64,000 nt of DNA from Cloacibacillus porcorum (GCF_001701045.1 NZ_CP016757.1:2878219-2942218), one strand, 5' to 3'. Shown: positions 7,294-15,974, counted from the stretch's first letter. A program made the numbers and translations. The notes: generated by a model not told the origin, from the sequence alone.

Positions 7294-8450
7294 ACAAAAT
7301 CTCCTCCAAGGAAAATCGTTATGCGCGCCTCGCCCGTATAGGGAACGTTCATTGAGATGTATTCTCCACTGTTAGCCATGCCGTCCTTCAGCACCCTTGT
7401 GCCAGAATCGTCTGTCATCTCTATCTTCAGGGACAGCGGCTTGGTGAGCGGCGGCACCTGATAGCGCACCTTTGCGTTCTTAGTCGGCGCGGCTGGCTCC
7501 GCGGGGGCTGGTTTCGGCGTCGGCGCAGGGGCCGGCGTCTCCGCTTTAGGAGTCTCGGTCTTTACAGGCTCCGTCTTCGCGGGTTCGGTCTTTTTTATCA
7601 CAGGTTCTTCGGTGGCCGGAATCTTGGAAGGTATCGTCGTCGGCGCGGCCTCTTTTATCACGACCTTCCGCACCGCCTCGGCACGTTCTTTATCCTGATC
7701 GTTAGAGGGCGGAACGTCGGGGGCTGCCTCCGAGGCCAGCGGCTCTCTCGCAAAGGTAAGATTCACCAGCGAACCGGCGGGGACCTTTGCCCCACCCTTC
7801 GGACGCGACGAAAGTACGCTGCCGATCGGCATCGAGGTTGAGGGCGCGTCCGCCGTTTGTCCCAGACGCAGTCCAAGCTGCTCTATCATCGCGATAGCCG
7901 ACTCCTGATCCTGCCCGCGAAGGTCCGGCATCGTCACAAATGAACTCTCGCCGCTTGTGCCGCTGCTGACGAGCAGGCTTACCATACAGTTGGCCGCTAC
8001 CTGCTGAGGAGAGGCGGGATTCTGCGCGATGATCGTGCCCGAGGGTTTCAGCCTATCCGTGACCCGCGTTATCTTATCGACCTTAAATCCTGCTTCGCTG
8101 AGTTTTTTGACGCCCTCCTCGAACTTAAGCCCGCGGACGTCGGGGATCGGCTGTATCGCGCCCCCCTTGCTCACTCGCAGAAGGACGACCTTCCCCTTGG
8201 AGACCTTTTCTCCGGCGGAGAGGTTTTGTGAGACAACGGTATCCGCCGGCATCGGGGAATCGACCTTGTCCACCTTAGCCAGCAGCCCCCTCTCCTGCAG
8301 CGCGTCAACGGCGTCGACGAGCTGCATTCCTGTGACGGACGGCACCTCGGAATCCTTATCCTCAATGAAGACCATCTTTATTCCGATATATGCGCAGCCT
8401 ATTATCACAAGAAAAGCGAGTATCATTCCCCAACGGTGAATTCTGCCCAT
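7272..8450 (-). CDS. PASTA-domain membrane protein without kinase domain
   Basis: 392 residues. A signal-anchor helix at about 9-28 is followed by three PASTA repeats (about 36-100, 101-170 and 172-240; DVRGLKFEEGVKKLSEAGF and DLRGQDQESAIAMIEQLGL are clear). Then come a Glu/Pro/Thr/Lys-rich linker (about 245-325) and a C-terminal beta segment of about 65 residues. PASTA domains bind muropeptides or beta-lactam-like ligands. In Firmicutes and Actinobacteria they are usually attached to a Ser/Thr kinase or a penicillin-binding protein, but here neither is present. Its place between rsmB and rpe matches the usual spot of stk genes, so it may be the extracellular half of that system. Confidence 0.85.
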   Translation of the reverse strand: MGRIHRWGMILAFLVIIGCAYIGIKMVFIEDKDSEVPSVTGMQLVDAVDALQERGLLAKVDKVDSPMPADTVVSQNLSAGEKVSKGKVVLLRVSKGGAIQPIPDVRGLKFEEGVKKLSEAGFKVDKITRVTDRLKPSGTIIAQNPASPQQVAANCMVSLLVSSGTSGESSFVTMPDLRGQDQESAIAMIEQLGLRLGQTADAPSTSMPIGSVLSSRPKGGAKVPAGSLVNLTFAREPLASEAAPDVPPSNDQDKERAEAVRKVVIKEAAPTTIPSKIPATEEPVIKKTEPAKTEPVKTETPKAETPAPAPTPKPAPAEPAAPTKNAKVRYQVPPLTKPLSLKIEMTDDSGTRVLKDGMANSGEYISMNVPYTGEARITIFLGGDFVWQDRYN

Positions 8451-8465
8451 TGAACCAACCTCCGT

Positions 8466-9785
8466 TTATTTCCTCTTCGCAAGAAGCGTCATATAGAATC
8501 CATCGACCCACGGCAGCGACGGCATGACCGTCGTTCCGTAAGGCTTGCCCTTTACCATGAATTTAGCCGTACGCTCGGCTGGCAGCTCGATAAGCTCCGG
8601 ATGGCGGGCCATGACGTCGGCGATGACCTTTTCGTTCTCGTCACGGAAGAGGCTGCATGTGCTGTAGACTATGATCCCGCCGGGCGCAGCCAGGGATACG
8701 GCGCGTTCCAGCAATTGCTTTTGCAGAACGCTGTTCTGCTGCACCTGCTCTGGTGAACAGCGCCATTTGCTCTCGGGGTGACGGCCCCAGGTGCCGCTTC
8801 CGGTGCAGGGGGCGTCAAGCAGTATCGCCGACGGCGCCTCGTCGGGAACGAGGGAGAGAGAGTCACCCGTTTTGAATGTCACCCTGTCCTCGGTATGCAT
8901 ACGCATCATCTCAAACCTGGCGGACTTTATCTTGCCCTCAGAAATATCCCAGGCCTCTATATGCGCCTCGGGAAGAATATCCGCGAGCTGTCCAGTCTTA
9001 ACACCGCGTCCGCAGCACATATCAAGTATCCGGCCGCCCTTCCAGCGTTTGGCGATCAGTTCTGGAACGAGCATCGACGATTCGCTCTGCGGCATGATCC
9101 GCCCCTCGCCAAAACCAGGAAGATCGACCGGGTAAGGGTTAGCCGCCGTACGGACGGAAAATTCCAGAAATGGCGACGCCCACCCTTTGCGCCCGGAGGC
9201 GTTGTATTCCTCGATATATTGGCTGCGGTCCACCCCACGCGAAAGGCGCAGGGAGAGATAGGTCTTCATGCCGCTCGCGCGCACAAGCCTCTTCGCCTCG
9301 GGAATCGAAAGCTCTTTCGACCACAAGGCGGCGGCCCAGCCGGGTACGCCCCAGTAAAGGGCCTGATCCCTCAGAGCGCTGCTCTTTTTAAGGCCTTCGA
9401 TAAACTTCTGCGATTCGTCGGCGACCGTGTGGAGCACAGCGTTGACAAGTCCGATATCCCTCGTCTCGCCGCTGTTTTTTATCGCCTGCACCAGTCCGTT
9501 TATCAGGACCGGCAGCGCGAAATGCTTAAGCTCCACGATACCCGCGATACCGATCATCAGCGCGTTCATCGTGAGCGGCGGCAGTTCGCGCGGATTGCGC
9601 TTGCAGTATTTGAGCAGCACTGTCTTCCACAGGCTCTGCCGCCGCAGCGTGCAATAGACAAGCGTCGCGGCAAGTTTGCGGTCCGCTGGCGCGATGTTGT
9701 TATACACCTTCCTCAGCGCCTCTGAGGCAAACGCCCCATTCTGCACCTCTCCATATATTGTAAGAGCGGCCTCTAATCCCCTCAT
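8466..9785 (-). CDS. rsmB: 16S rRNA m5C967 methyltransferase (RsmB/Sun)
   Basis: 439 residues. An N-terminal NusB-like RNA-binding domain (about 1-140) precedes a Rossmann methyltransferase. The SAM site is LDMCCGRGVKTGQ (about 255-267). The two cysteines of the RNA m5C mechanism are in DAPCTGSGTWGRHPE (catalytic motif IV) and STCSLFRDENE (motif VI). It methylates cytosine 967 of 16S rRNA in E. coli. The gene heads the minus-strand unit. A perfect TATAAT (minus strand) sits about 60 bases upstream. Confidence 0.93.
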   Translation of the reverse strand: MRGLEAALTIYGEVQNGAFASEALRKVYNNIAPADRKLAATLVYCTLRRQSLWKTVLLKYCKRNPRELPPLTMNALMIGIAGIVELKHFALPVLINGLVQAIKNSGETRDIGLVNAVLHTVADESQKFIEGLKKSSALRDQALYWGVPGWAAALWSKELSIPEAKRLVRASGMKTYLSLRLSRGVDRSQYIEEYNASGRKGWASPFLEFSVRTAANPYPVDLPGFGEGRIMPQSESSMLVPELIAKRWKGGRILDMCCGRGVKTGQLADILPEAHIEAWDISEGKIKSARFEMMRMHTEDRVTFKTGDSLSLVPDEAPSAILLDAPCTGSGTWGRHPESKWRCSPEQVQQNSVLQKQLLERAVSLAAPGGIIVYSTCSLFRDENEKVIADVMARHPELIELPAERTAKFMVKGKPYGTTVMPSLPWVDGFYMTLLAKRK

Positions 9786-9846
9786 ATAATCAACCCCTTA
9801 TCACGAGAGAAAGGATGTCGCGTAACATCTTTTCTCAACAACCTCT

Positions 9847-9852
9847 ATTATA
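9847..9852 (-). promoter_or_regulatory. -10 element for the rsmB unit
   Basis: TATAAT on the minus strand, preceded by TATAG and an AT-rich stretch. The -35 is weak (a CCTGAATTT-like region). The start codon at 9785 is about 60 bases downstream. Confidence 0.5.
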
Positions 9853-9906
9853 CTATACGAAAAAGATAAAAATTCAGGCGGCATGGCCGCCAGCGGCCAC
9901 AAGGCA

Positions 9907-9930
9907 ACTGCTCCCCGTACGGGGAGCAGT
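9907..9930. terminator. Perfect 10-bp hairpin in the rsmB-peptidase gap
   Basis: ACTGCTCCCC and GGGGAGCAGT enclose GTAC. On the plus strand it is followed by a T-rich stretch (TCTAATTTTA). On the minus strand, where the neighbouring genes lie, no T-run follows. It may end minus-strand transcription from the zinc peptidase without a perfect U-tract. The rest of the gap 9786-10082 shows nothing else. Confidence 0.4.
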
Positions 9931-10082
9931 TCTAATTTTACTTTCCTGCGATTTTCGCGCCCACGACGCAGGCAAAACAGCCGCGGCAAATCCGTGAAGG
10001 GCCGGCCTGGTATCGGTGAGAGGAAAAAGAGGATGTTATTTTCATCGCTGCTCAGCCTAAAAAATACGCCGCGCGAAGGCTT

Positions 10083-10772
10083 TTAATCGCGGCGCATATT
10101 GCGCAGCGCAAGCAGACGCACAAGCTGCAGCACTGTCATCACCAGCGCCGCCACGTAGGTCAGCGCCGCCGCGTCGAGCACGGACTTAGCGCCGCCGAGC
10201 TCGCTCCCCGAAAGGGTGTTCGTCTCGCTCAGCAGCTTCAGAGCCCTCGCGCTCGCATCAAACTCAAGCGGCAGGGTCACGAGGTGAAAGACGAGCACGC
10301 CGCAGAAGAGCAGGATGCCGACGTTGAGCAGATTCAGCGAGCCAAAAATCAGCCCGATAAAGAACAGCGGCATCGAGAGCGTCGAGCAGAGCTGCACGCC
10401 AGGTGCGATCGCGTTGCGGAACTTCAGAAAGCCGTAGCCCTCCTTGTCCTGTATCGCGTGGCCGACCTCATGGGCGGCGACGCCGATAGCCGCGATGCTG
10501 CGGCTGGAATTTACGCTGTCAGAAAGGCGCAGGACCTTCGAGCGGGGATCGTAGTGGTCCGTCAGCTCGCCGGGTACGCGCTCAATCTTGACGTTCGTCA
10601 GTCCGCGGCGGTCAAGCAGCATACGCGAGACCTGCTCCGCCGAGACTCCGCTCATGGCGCGGACTTCACTGTATTTCGCAAAAGCGCCCTTGACCTTGAA
10701 CTGGGCCCACATCGAGAATATCAGGGCCGGAATCAGCACGATGATCGTCGGGTCGAAAAACGGATAGAACAT
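10083..10772 (-). CDS. YugP-type membrane zinc metallopeptidase
   Basis: 229 residues from the ATG at 10772, which sits 8 bases after a perfect AGGAGG; an in-frame GTG further upstream overlaps that site and is less likely. The zinc motif is AAHEVGHAIQ (HEXXH, about residues 109-113). Hydrophobic segments lie near the N-terminus and at about 130-160 and 200-225, so it is an integral membrane protease of the Zn_peptidase_2 (YugP) family. Its substrate is unknown. It stands alone between the rsmB unit and the DegT gene. Confidence 0.85.
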   Translation of the reverse strand: MFYPFFDPTIIVLIPALIFSMWAQFKVKGAFAKYSEVRAMSGVSAEQVSRMLLDRRGLTNVKIERVPGELTDHYDPRSKVLRLSDSVNSSRSIAAIGVAAHEVGHAIQDKEGYGFLKFRNAIAPGVQLCSTLSMPLFFIGLIFGSLNLLNVGILLFCGVLVFHLVTLPLEFDASARALKLLSETNTLSGSELGGAKSVLDAAALTYVAALVMTVLQLVRLLALRNMRRD

Positions 10773-10825
10773 CCGTGGCACCTCCTAATCTGGTTTCTAT
10801 ATATTATAGTCTAATTTGGTCAATT

Positions 10826-11974
10826 TTATTTGCCGACGCCGTAAAAATCAGCAATTTCATTGACGACGCGCTCCTGCTCCTCGGGCAGCAGCTCGGGGAA
10901 CATCGGCAGCGCGAGCACTTCGTCGGCAAGCATCTCCGACACGGGGAAATCGCCTTTGGCGTAGCCGAGATATGAGAAGCAGTGCTGCAGATGGAGCGGC
11001 AGCGGATAATAGACGCGAGAAGTTACGCCGCGCTCGTCGAGGAACTTCTGAAGCTCGTCGCGCCTCTGCGCGCGAATGACATACTGATGGTAGACATGGC
11101 GTCCTCCAGCAAGCTCCGCCGGCGGTGTGATAAGCTCCAGCAGTCCCTTCTCGGCGAAGAGCGTCATGTAACGTTCGGCGACGATGCGGCGTTCCTCGTT
11201 CCAGCCCTCAAGGTGGCGCAGACGCACACGGAGGATAGCCGCCTGCAGCGCGTCGAGGCGGCTGTTGATGCCGACCTCTTCATGAAAATAGGTCTTGCCC
11301 GCGCCGTGAACGCGAAGGTTCTTTACGCGCTGCGCAAACTCTGGATTATCGGCTATGGAGACCATACCGCCGTCTCCGTAGCAGCCGAGGTTTTTCGTCG
11401 GGAAGAAGGAGAAGCAGCCCATATCGCCGACGGAGCCGCTGCGCGCTACGCGGCCGTCAATCATCCTGTGGGCGCCGATGGCCTGCGCACAGTCCTCGAT
11501 GAGCGCTATACCGCGGCTTTTCAGTTCGTCTTTTATCTCCTCTAGAGGACACATCTGCCCAAAGAGGTGAACGGGAAGCACCGCCCTCGTCCGCGGGGTG
11601 ATCTTTGCAAGAATATCTTCGCTCTTTATATTGTAGGTAACGGGGTCGACATCGGCGAATACCGGCGTCGCGCCGTTGCGCGTAATGCAGCTTACGGTGG
11701 CGAAGAAGGTGAAGGGAGTCGTTATCACCTCGTCGCCCGGCTTCAGGTCGAGCGCCATCAGCGCGAGCACGAGGGCGTCGGTGCCGGAGGCGCAGCCGAC
11801 GGCGTTCTTCACCTCCAGGTAGGCGGCGATCTCTTTTTCAAGGGCCTCCACCTCGGGGCCGAGTATGAAGTGCTGAGTATCGAGCACCCGGAGGACGGCG
11901 ACATTTACCTCCTCTTTTACACGCGCATAGTTCCTTGTCAGGTCAAAAGACGGTATCTTTGTATTTTCTGTCAT
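10826..11974 (-). CDS. DegT/DnrJ/EryC1/StrS family aminotransferase
   Basis: 382 residues from the ATG at 11974, which has a GGAGG site 8 bases upstream. It is a PLP enzyme, usually aminating a keto-sugar nucleotide for surface polysaccharide. The substrate and cofactor motifs GCASGTDALVLALMAL, TPFTFFATVSCITRNGATPVFADVD, EDCAQAIGAH and CFSFFPTKNLGCYGDGG (Schiff-base lysine in PTKN) are all present. No sugar-nucleotide dehydratase or glycosyltransferase is adjacent. It follows a GntR/FCD regulator by 14 bases, so the pair is likely co-transcribed. The substrate cannot be told from sequence. Confidence 0.9.
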   Translation of the reverse strand: MTENTKIPSFDLTRNYARVKEEVNVAVLRVLDTQHFILGPEVEALEKEIAAYLEVKNAVGCASGTDALVLALMALDLKPGDEVITTPFTFFATVSCITRNGATPVFADVDPVTYNIKSEDILAKITPRTRAVLPVHLFGQMCPLEEIKDELKSRGIALIEDCAQAIGAHRMIDGRVARSGSVGDMGCFSFFPTKNLGCYGDGGMVSIADNPEFAQRVKNLRVHGAGKTYFHEEVGINSRLDALQAAILRVRLRHLEGWNEERRIVAERYMTLFAEKGLLELITPPAELAGGRHVYHQYVIRAQRRDELQKFLDERGVTSRVYYPLPLHLQHCFSYLGYAKGDFPVSEMLADEVLALPMFPELLPEEQERVVNEIADFYGVGK

Positions 11975-11988
11975 GATATTACCTCCGT

Positions 11989-12657
11989 TCAATCTTTTTT
12001 TCTTGAATCGGGCACTTCAAGCGCCCGATGCGAATGGTGCAGATGCTCCCTCATATGCTCCTGCGCCCTCTCCTTGTCGCGCTGGGCTATCGCGCGAAGG
12101 ATCGCCCGGTGTTCCTGCGAAGAGTAGTTATCCTTCTCGTCAAACTGGTCGTAGAAGAAGATATAGACGTTGGTACGAAGCATGATGTTGTCGATATACT
12201 CACAGAGCACATTGTTCTTTCCCGACTCCGCGATGAGGCGGTGGAAGGTGTTATTTGCCTCAAGAAAGGCGTCGAGATCCTTATTTTCAAAGGCGCTCTC
12301 CTCGGAGCGCAGCACCTCTTCCAGCCGTTCAAGCACACGGCGGTCCATGCCGTTGCGGCAGGCGAGCTCCACGCTGAGGCTTTCAAGATATTCGCGCACA
12401 TTATAGGCGTTTTCCATCTCGTTCACCGTCGGGGCCGCCACTCTCGCGCCGCTGTTGGGGACGATCTTGACCAGCCCCTCGTTGGCAAGACGCCGCAGCG
12501 CCTCGCGCACGGGAGTCCTGCTCACTCCCATCTCTGTCGCAATCTTTACCTCGAGCAGTCTCTGCGCCGGCTTCAGCTCCTTGCTGACGATCTTGCCGCG
12601 CAGATCGAGATAGACAAAATCCGAAGATGTGTTATATATCCTGGAACGCTGCATCAT
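11989..12657 (-). CDS. GntR family regulator, FCD subfamily
   Basis: 222 residues. The N-terminal winged helix (about 15-80: LKPAQRLLEVKIATEMGVSRTPVREALRRLANEGLVKI) is textbook GntR. A C-terminal all-alpha FCD ligand domain (about 90-215) contains the metal-binding pattern with NNTFHRLIAESG and EHRAILRAI. FCD regulators typically sense carboxylic acids or sugar acids. Two consecutive ATGs open the frame. A TACC-ATG-GTA-type palindrome in front of the transporter at 19.66 kb resembles GntR operators, but the link is only a guess. Confidence 0.92.
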   Translation of the reverse strand: MMQRSRIYNTSSDFVYLDLRGKIVSKELKPAQRLLEVKIATEMGVSRTPVREALRRLANEGLVKIVPNSGARVAAPTVNEMENAYNVREYLESLSVELACRNGMDRRVLERLEEVLRSEESAFENKDLDAFLEANNTFHRLIAESGKNNVLCEYIDNIMLRTNVYIFFYDQFDEKDNYSSQEHRAILRAIAQRDKERAQEHMREHLHHSHRALEVPDSRKKD

Positions 12658-13032
12658 TACAAAATAATCCCCCTACTTGATGTTGCCCTGCTGCGATAAA
12701 CTCTTCCTTTAAATTGCCCCGTATAAAATTTTCAGCCTCCGCGGCGGGCGCGGAGAATGCACGCAAGAGCCGTTGACTCTCGCTGTGTAGTACAAGAACA
12801 ACTAATCTTAGCATAAAATCCCGTATCCGCAACATATCCCCGCTGTAAGTCGGCACCGAAACCACCAAGCAAAAACAGCTTATAGAGCTGTCCGCCGGTT
12901 AGCGCAGATCAAAAAACGCCGATTTAGTTTTGCCGCACCGGCCCCCGAGCCAATATCTGGGGCCAGGGGCAAAACCAGGGCGGCGGATCTGCGCATCTGC
13001 CCGACATACAAGCAGCAAAATCGGCCTTTATG
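12658..13032. other. Gene-free gap upstream of the GntR gene
   Basis: About 375 bases with no credible ORF. The right half holds the palindromic element listed separately (12902-13031). The left half, directly upstream of the GntR regulator, has no clear promoter hexamers that I can pair. Confidence 0.6.
12902..13031. repeat. Palindromic element related to family A
   Basis: Nested inverted repeats: GCGCAGATC (12902-12910) with GATCTGCGC (12986-12994), and inside them GTTTTGCC with GGCAAAAC. AACGCCGATTTA at about 12916 and AAATCGGCCTTTA at about 13019 are near-exact family A termini, but they are arranged as the mirror of the usual order (GCCGATTT on the left, AAATCGGC on the right). It probably is a rearranged or decayed member. 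Confidence 0.6.
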
Positions 13033-13062
13033 TTGCCACAATAACTGAAAAAGAAGTAGAAT
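13033..13062 (+). promoter_or_regulatory. Promoter placing the start site at the ATG
   Basis: TTGCCA (13033-13038), an 18-base spacer and TAGAAT (13057-13062). Transcription would begin about 7 bases later, at or next to the ATG at 13069, suggesting a leaderless message. Confidence 0.5.
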
Positions 13063-13068
13063 AGCCCC

Positions 13069-13317
13069 ATGAGTAAACGACTGATAGTATTGTTTTTATC
13101 ATTCTCCACAATAATCGCCTACGGCTACGCACTCGGGGGCCTCGGGAGCTATGCGATGGGTGTACCGAAGCCGCTGCCGATCGCCGCGGGGCTCATCGGC
13201 GGCACGTTCTGCGCCTATCTAGCGCTGAAGATCTGGCGTCTCTATCTGGCGGAGATCGAGGCTGAAAACCGGCGTATGGAGGAGGCGCGTGAAGGAGACC
13301 ACGAGGAAGACTTATAA
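13069..13317 (+). CDS. Small two-helix membrane protein
   Basis: 82 residues with two hydrophobic helices (about 4-26 and 36-56) and a charged, Glu-rich C-terminal tail (AEIEAENRRMEEAREGDHEEDL), probably cytosolic. There is no convincing Shine-Dalgarno site; the promoter lies so close that the message may be leaderless. I do not recognise a family. It stands alone between the GntR and MarR-GNAT genes. Codon use (GC-rich third positions) matches the genome, which supports coding. Confidence 0.7.
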   Translation: MSKRLIVLFLSFSTIIAYGYALGGLGSYAMGVPKPLPIAAGLIGGTFCAYLALKIWRLYLAEIEAENRRMEEAREGDHEEDL

Positions 13318-13347
13318 CTTGCCAGTCCCACAATTTGAAAACAAATA

Positions 13348-13398
13348 TAGTTGACTCAAGCCATTAATTCATGTTACGATTATGGACAGAGTCAACTA
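13348..13398 (+). promoter_or_regulatory. Promoter with flanking inverted repeat, likely autoregulatory operator
   Basis: TTGACT (13351-13356), an 18-base spacer and TACGAT (13375-13380) form a good promoter. A perfect 10-bp inverted repeat, TAGTTGACTC (13348-13357) and GAGTCAACTA (13389-13398), overlaps the -35 and the expected start site. This is a plausible binding arrangement for the MarR domain encoded next. The right arm is followed by TTTTT, so a terminator-like hairpin is an alternative reading. Confidence 0.55.
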
Positions 13399-13425
13399 TT
13401 TTTGTTGTAGGGAGATAGTTATTAT

Positions 13426-14343
13426 ATGAATAACAAGATGGACACAGTCACGGAAATAAGGGCTTTCAACCGTTTTTATACAGAGATAATCGGGCTGCTC
13501 GGCCAGCATATACTTGATTCCGGCTACTCGCTCACAGAGGCGCGCGTACTGCTTGAAATCAGCAGGACAAAGAACGCCGCCGCCCACAAACTCGCGGATG
13601 TTCTTGGCGTCGACCGCAGTTATATGAGCAGAATCATCGCCAAGTTTGAGAAAGAGGGGCTGATCACGCGGCAGGCAAATAAGAACGACAGCCGCGCAAG
13701 CGACATCCGCCTGACGGACGAGGGGAGGCGCGTCTTTCGCGAGCTTGACGAGCGTTCAAACTGCCAAATAATGCAGCTCGTCTCCGGCCTCGGAGAGGAG
13801 GAACAAGCCCAGCTCCGGCAGGCGATGAAGACGATAAAAAAGTTTCTCAACACTGCGCCCGCCACATTAGTTATCCGTCCGTTCCGTGAGTCCGACGTGG
13901 AGTATGTGATAGAGAGACAGCTGTCGCTCTACGAGACAGAGCGGGGCTTTTCCTCTGACATCTGGAAACGCTATCTGAGAGAGGGCGTCCTCACATTGAT
14001 AGGCCGCTTCAATCCGGAATTGGATAATATGTATATCCTGGAAAATAACGGCGCCCCCGCGGGCGGCATCGCGGTCACACACGCCGATGCGGAGACCGCG
14101 CAGCTGCGCTATTTCTTTATCGAACCGGAGCTGCGCGGACTTGGGGCGGGGCAAAAACTCTTTGAAACGGCGCTCGCCTTTTGCCGCGAAAGGGGTTACC
14201 GCCGCGCGTTCCTGTGGACGGTCAGCGCCCAGGAGGCGGCAAGAGGCCTTTACGCGGCAAATGGCTTCAAAATCACCGAGACCGGAGAAAACTCCGAATG
14301 GGGCGTCCCCGTACTTGAGGAGCGCTGGGATCTGGATCTGTAA
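13426..14343 (+). CDS. MarR regulator fused to GNAT acetyltransferase
   Basis: 305 residues. Residues 1-150 form a MarR winged helix (LTEARVLLEISRTKNAAAHK, VDRSYMSRIIAKFEKEGLI, the DxR-type wing DSRASDIRLTDEGRRV). Residues about 155-305 form a GNAT domain with the acetyl-CoA loop ELRGLGAGQKLFE and the late motif FLWTVSAQEAARGLYAANGFK. MarR-GNAT fusions are known in many bacteria and may acetylate a small molecule while controlling their own gene. The upstream inverted repeat fits autoregulation. The ribosome site GGGAG is 11 bases before the ATG. It converges with thiC. Confidence 0.9.
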   Translation: MNNKMDTVTEIRAFNRFYTEIIGLLGQHILDSGYSLTEARVLLEISRTKNAAAHKLADVLGVDRSYMSRIIAKFEKEGLITRQANKNDSRASDIRLTDEGRRVFRELDERSNCQIMQLVSGLGEEEQAQLRQAMKTIKKFLNTAPATLVIRPFRESDVEYVIERQLSLYETERGFSSDIWKRYLREGVLTLIGRFNPELDNMYILENNGAPAGGIAVTHADAETAQLRYFFIEPELRGLGAGQKLFETALAFCRERGYRRAFLWTVSAQEAARGLYAANGFKITETGENSEWGVPVLEERWDLDL

Positions 14344-14401
14344 TGACACCTGGCAGCAGAAGGGAGAAGCCGCGGTGAATATTGGCGCCCAACTCTAAAA
14401 A

Positions 14402-15709
14402 CTATTCGTCAAAGATAGAGACGATCTCGCCATCCAGGATACGGTTCATATTTCTGACGGCGCAGAAGTTGCCGCACATGCTGCAGGTATCTTCTCTCTC
14501 CGGCTTTGATTCGGCGCGGTAGCGCCTCGCCTTTTCAGGGTCTATCGCCAGCGTGAACATCTTTTCCCAATCAAGCTTTTTACGCGCGAGGCTCATGTCG
14601 CGATCCCAGTCCGCCGCGCCGGGCACGCCCTTGGCGATGTCGGCGGCGTGCGCCGCGATCCGCGCGGCGATTATGCCCTCTTTGACGTCGTCTACGTCGG
14701 GCAGGCGCAGATGTTCGGCGGGCGTCACGTAGCAGAGGAAGGCGGCGCCGTTCGCGGCGGCCAGCGCGCCGCCTATCGCGGAGGTGATATGGTCATAGCC
14801 GGGGGCGATGTCGGTGACGATCGGGCCGAGCACGTAGAAGGGAGCTCCGTGGCAGAGGGTCTTTTCTATCTCCATATTCGCCGCGATCTGGTTCAGCGGC
14901 ATGTGGCCGGGCCCCTCTATCATCACCTGCACGTCTCTCGCCCAGGCCCGTTTTGTCAGCTCTCCAAGCGTTATCAGTTCACCGATCTGCGAGGCGTCGG
15001 TGGCGTCCGCGATACAGCCGGGACGGCAGGCGTCGCCCAAGCTCAGCGTCACGTCATATTCGCGGCAGATGTCGAGCAGTTCGTCGAAGCGTTCGTAGAA
15101 GGGATTCTCATTGCCGGTCATCTCCATCCAGGCGAAGATTATCGAGCCGCCACGGGAGACGATATTCGTCAGGCGCTTATTTTTTTTGAATTTTTCCGCC
15201 GTCTCTCGGTTGATGCCGCAGTGGACGGTCATGAAATCGACTCCGTCTATCGCGTGCATGCGCGCGATGTCGATCCACTCCGCCGCCGTGATCTGCGCCA
15301 GCGGCTTGTTATAATAGACCACAGCGTCATAAATCGGCACGGTGCCGATCATAGCTGGACATTTTTCCGTCAGGCAGCGGCGGAATTTTCTCGTATCTCC
15401 GAAGGAGCTGAGGTCCATGATCGCCTCCGCTCCCATTTCGACGGCGCTGCGCACCTTCTGAAATTCCATCTCCAAGTCGGTCATATCCCGAGAGGTGCCG
15501 AGGTTGACGTTGATCTTCGTCCTGAGCATCGAGCCAAGCCCATTTGGCGAGATCGCGGTGTGCAGTCTGTTGCAGGGGATTATCGCCCGTCCCTCCGCCA
15601 GCAGCCCCATCAGCTTTTCCGCCTCGATGTGCTCCTTCTCCGCGACCGCCTTCATCTCACTCGTAATGATACCTCTGCGCGCCGCCTCCATCTGCGTCCG
15701 ATATTCCAC
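14402..15709 (-). CDS. thiC: Phosphomethylpyrimidine synthase ThiC
   Basis: 435 residues, starting with GTG at 15709; the ATG just upstream is out of frame. This radical-SAM enzyme converts aminoimidazole ribotide to HMP-phosphate for thiamine. The C-terminal cluster motif is [12 protein letters not shown] (CX2CX4C). Other conserved blocks are GANAxxD-type, [43 protein letters not shown] and [11 protein letters not shown]. Its length matches the short bacterial type without the long plant/proteobacterial N-terminus. It is preceded by a TPP riboswitch and stands alone. Confidence 0.97.
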   Translation of the reverse strand: MEYRTQMEAARRGIITSEMKAVAEKEHIEAEKLMGLLAEGRAIIPCNRLHTAISPNGLGSMLRTKINVNLGTSRDMTDLEMEFQKVRSAVEMGAEAIMDLSSFGDTRKFRRCLTEKCPAMIGTVPIYDAVVYYNKPLAQITAAEWIDIARMHAIDGVDFMTVHCGINRETAEKFKKNKRLTNIVSRGGSIIFAWMEMTGNENPFYERFDELLDICREYDVTLSLGDACRPGCIADATDASQIGELITLGELTKRAWARDVQVMIEGPGHMPLNQIAANMEIEKTLCHGAPFYVLGPIVTDIAPGYDHITSAIGGALAAANGAAFLCYVTPAEHLRLPDVDDVKEGIIAARIAAHAADIAKGVPGAADWDRDMSLARKKLDWEKMFTLAIDPEKARRYRAESKPEREDTCSMCGNFCAVRNMNRILDGEIVSIFDE

Positions 15710-15736
15710 GTGCCATCACTCTCTTTCTATAAGTAA

Positions 15737-15768
15737 GCGGGGGAACACCCGAACCGGCATTCCCCCGC
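15737..15768 (-). promoter_or_regulatory. Expression-platform hairpin of the TPP riboswitch
   Basis: GCGGGGGAA pairs with TTCCCCCGC between the aptamer and the thiC start. No U-run follows, so it is more likely to act on translation or as an anti-element than as a simple terminator. Confidence 0.55.
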
Positions 15769-15786
15769 TAAAAGACATATATGCTA

Positions 15787-15868
15787 TCTTCCTACGGCGG
15801 CATTACCCGCATCAGGTGTAAGGGTCGAAGTTCGATTACTTCCTCTCAGCCTGCTTCGCAAGCTCCCC
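15787..15868 (-). promoter_or_regulatory. TPP (THI-box) riboswitch
   Basis: Read on the minus strand, the region carries the invariant CTGAGAGG, then ACACCTGATGCGGGTAATG and CCGCCGTAGGAAG, closed by a GGGG-containing P1 stem. These are the pyrimidine- and pyrophosphate-sensing parts of the TPP aptamer. It lies about 80 bases upstream of thiC and should lower ThiC synthesis when thiamine diphosphate is abundant. Confidence 0.95.
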
Positions 15869-15952
15869 TGTATTGTTATCTAATTAGAGCATTAACAGAA
15901 ATCTTTGTCAACTATGGATAGTCAAGCGATTTAGCCGCCCGATATAGAAAAG

Positions 15953-15974
15953 GAGGCCGCCCGCGGGCGGCCTC
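15953..15974 (-). terminator. Terminator after the M20 pair
   Basis: GAGGCCGCC and GGCGGCCTC around CGCG form a perfect 9-bp stem. On the minus strand it is followed by CTTTTCT. It lies 26 bases after the stop of the downstream M20 gene. Confidence 0.7.
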
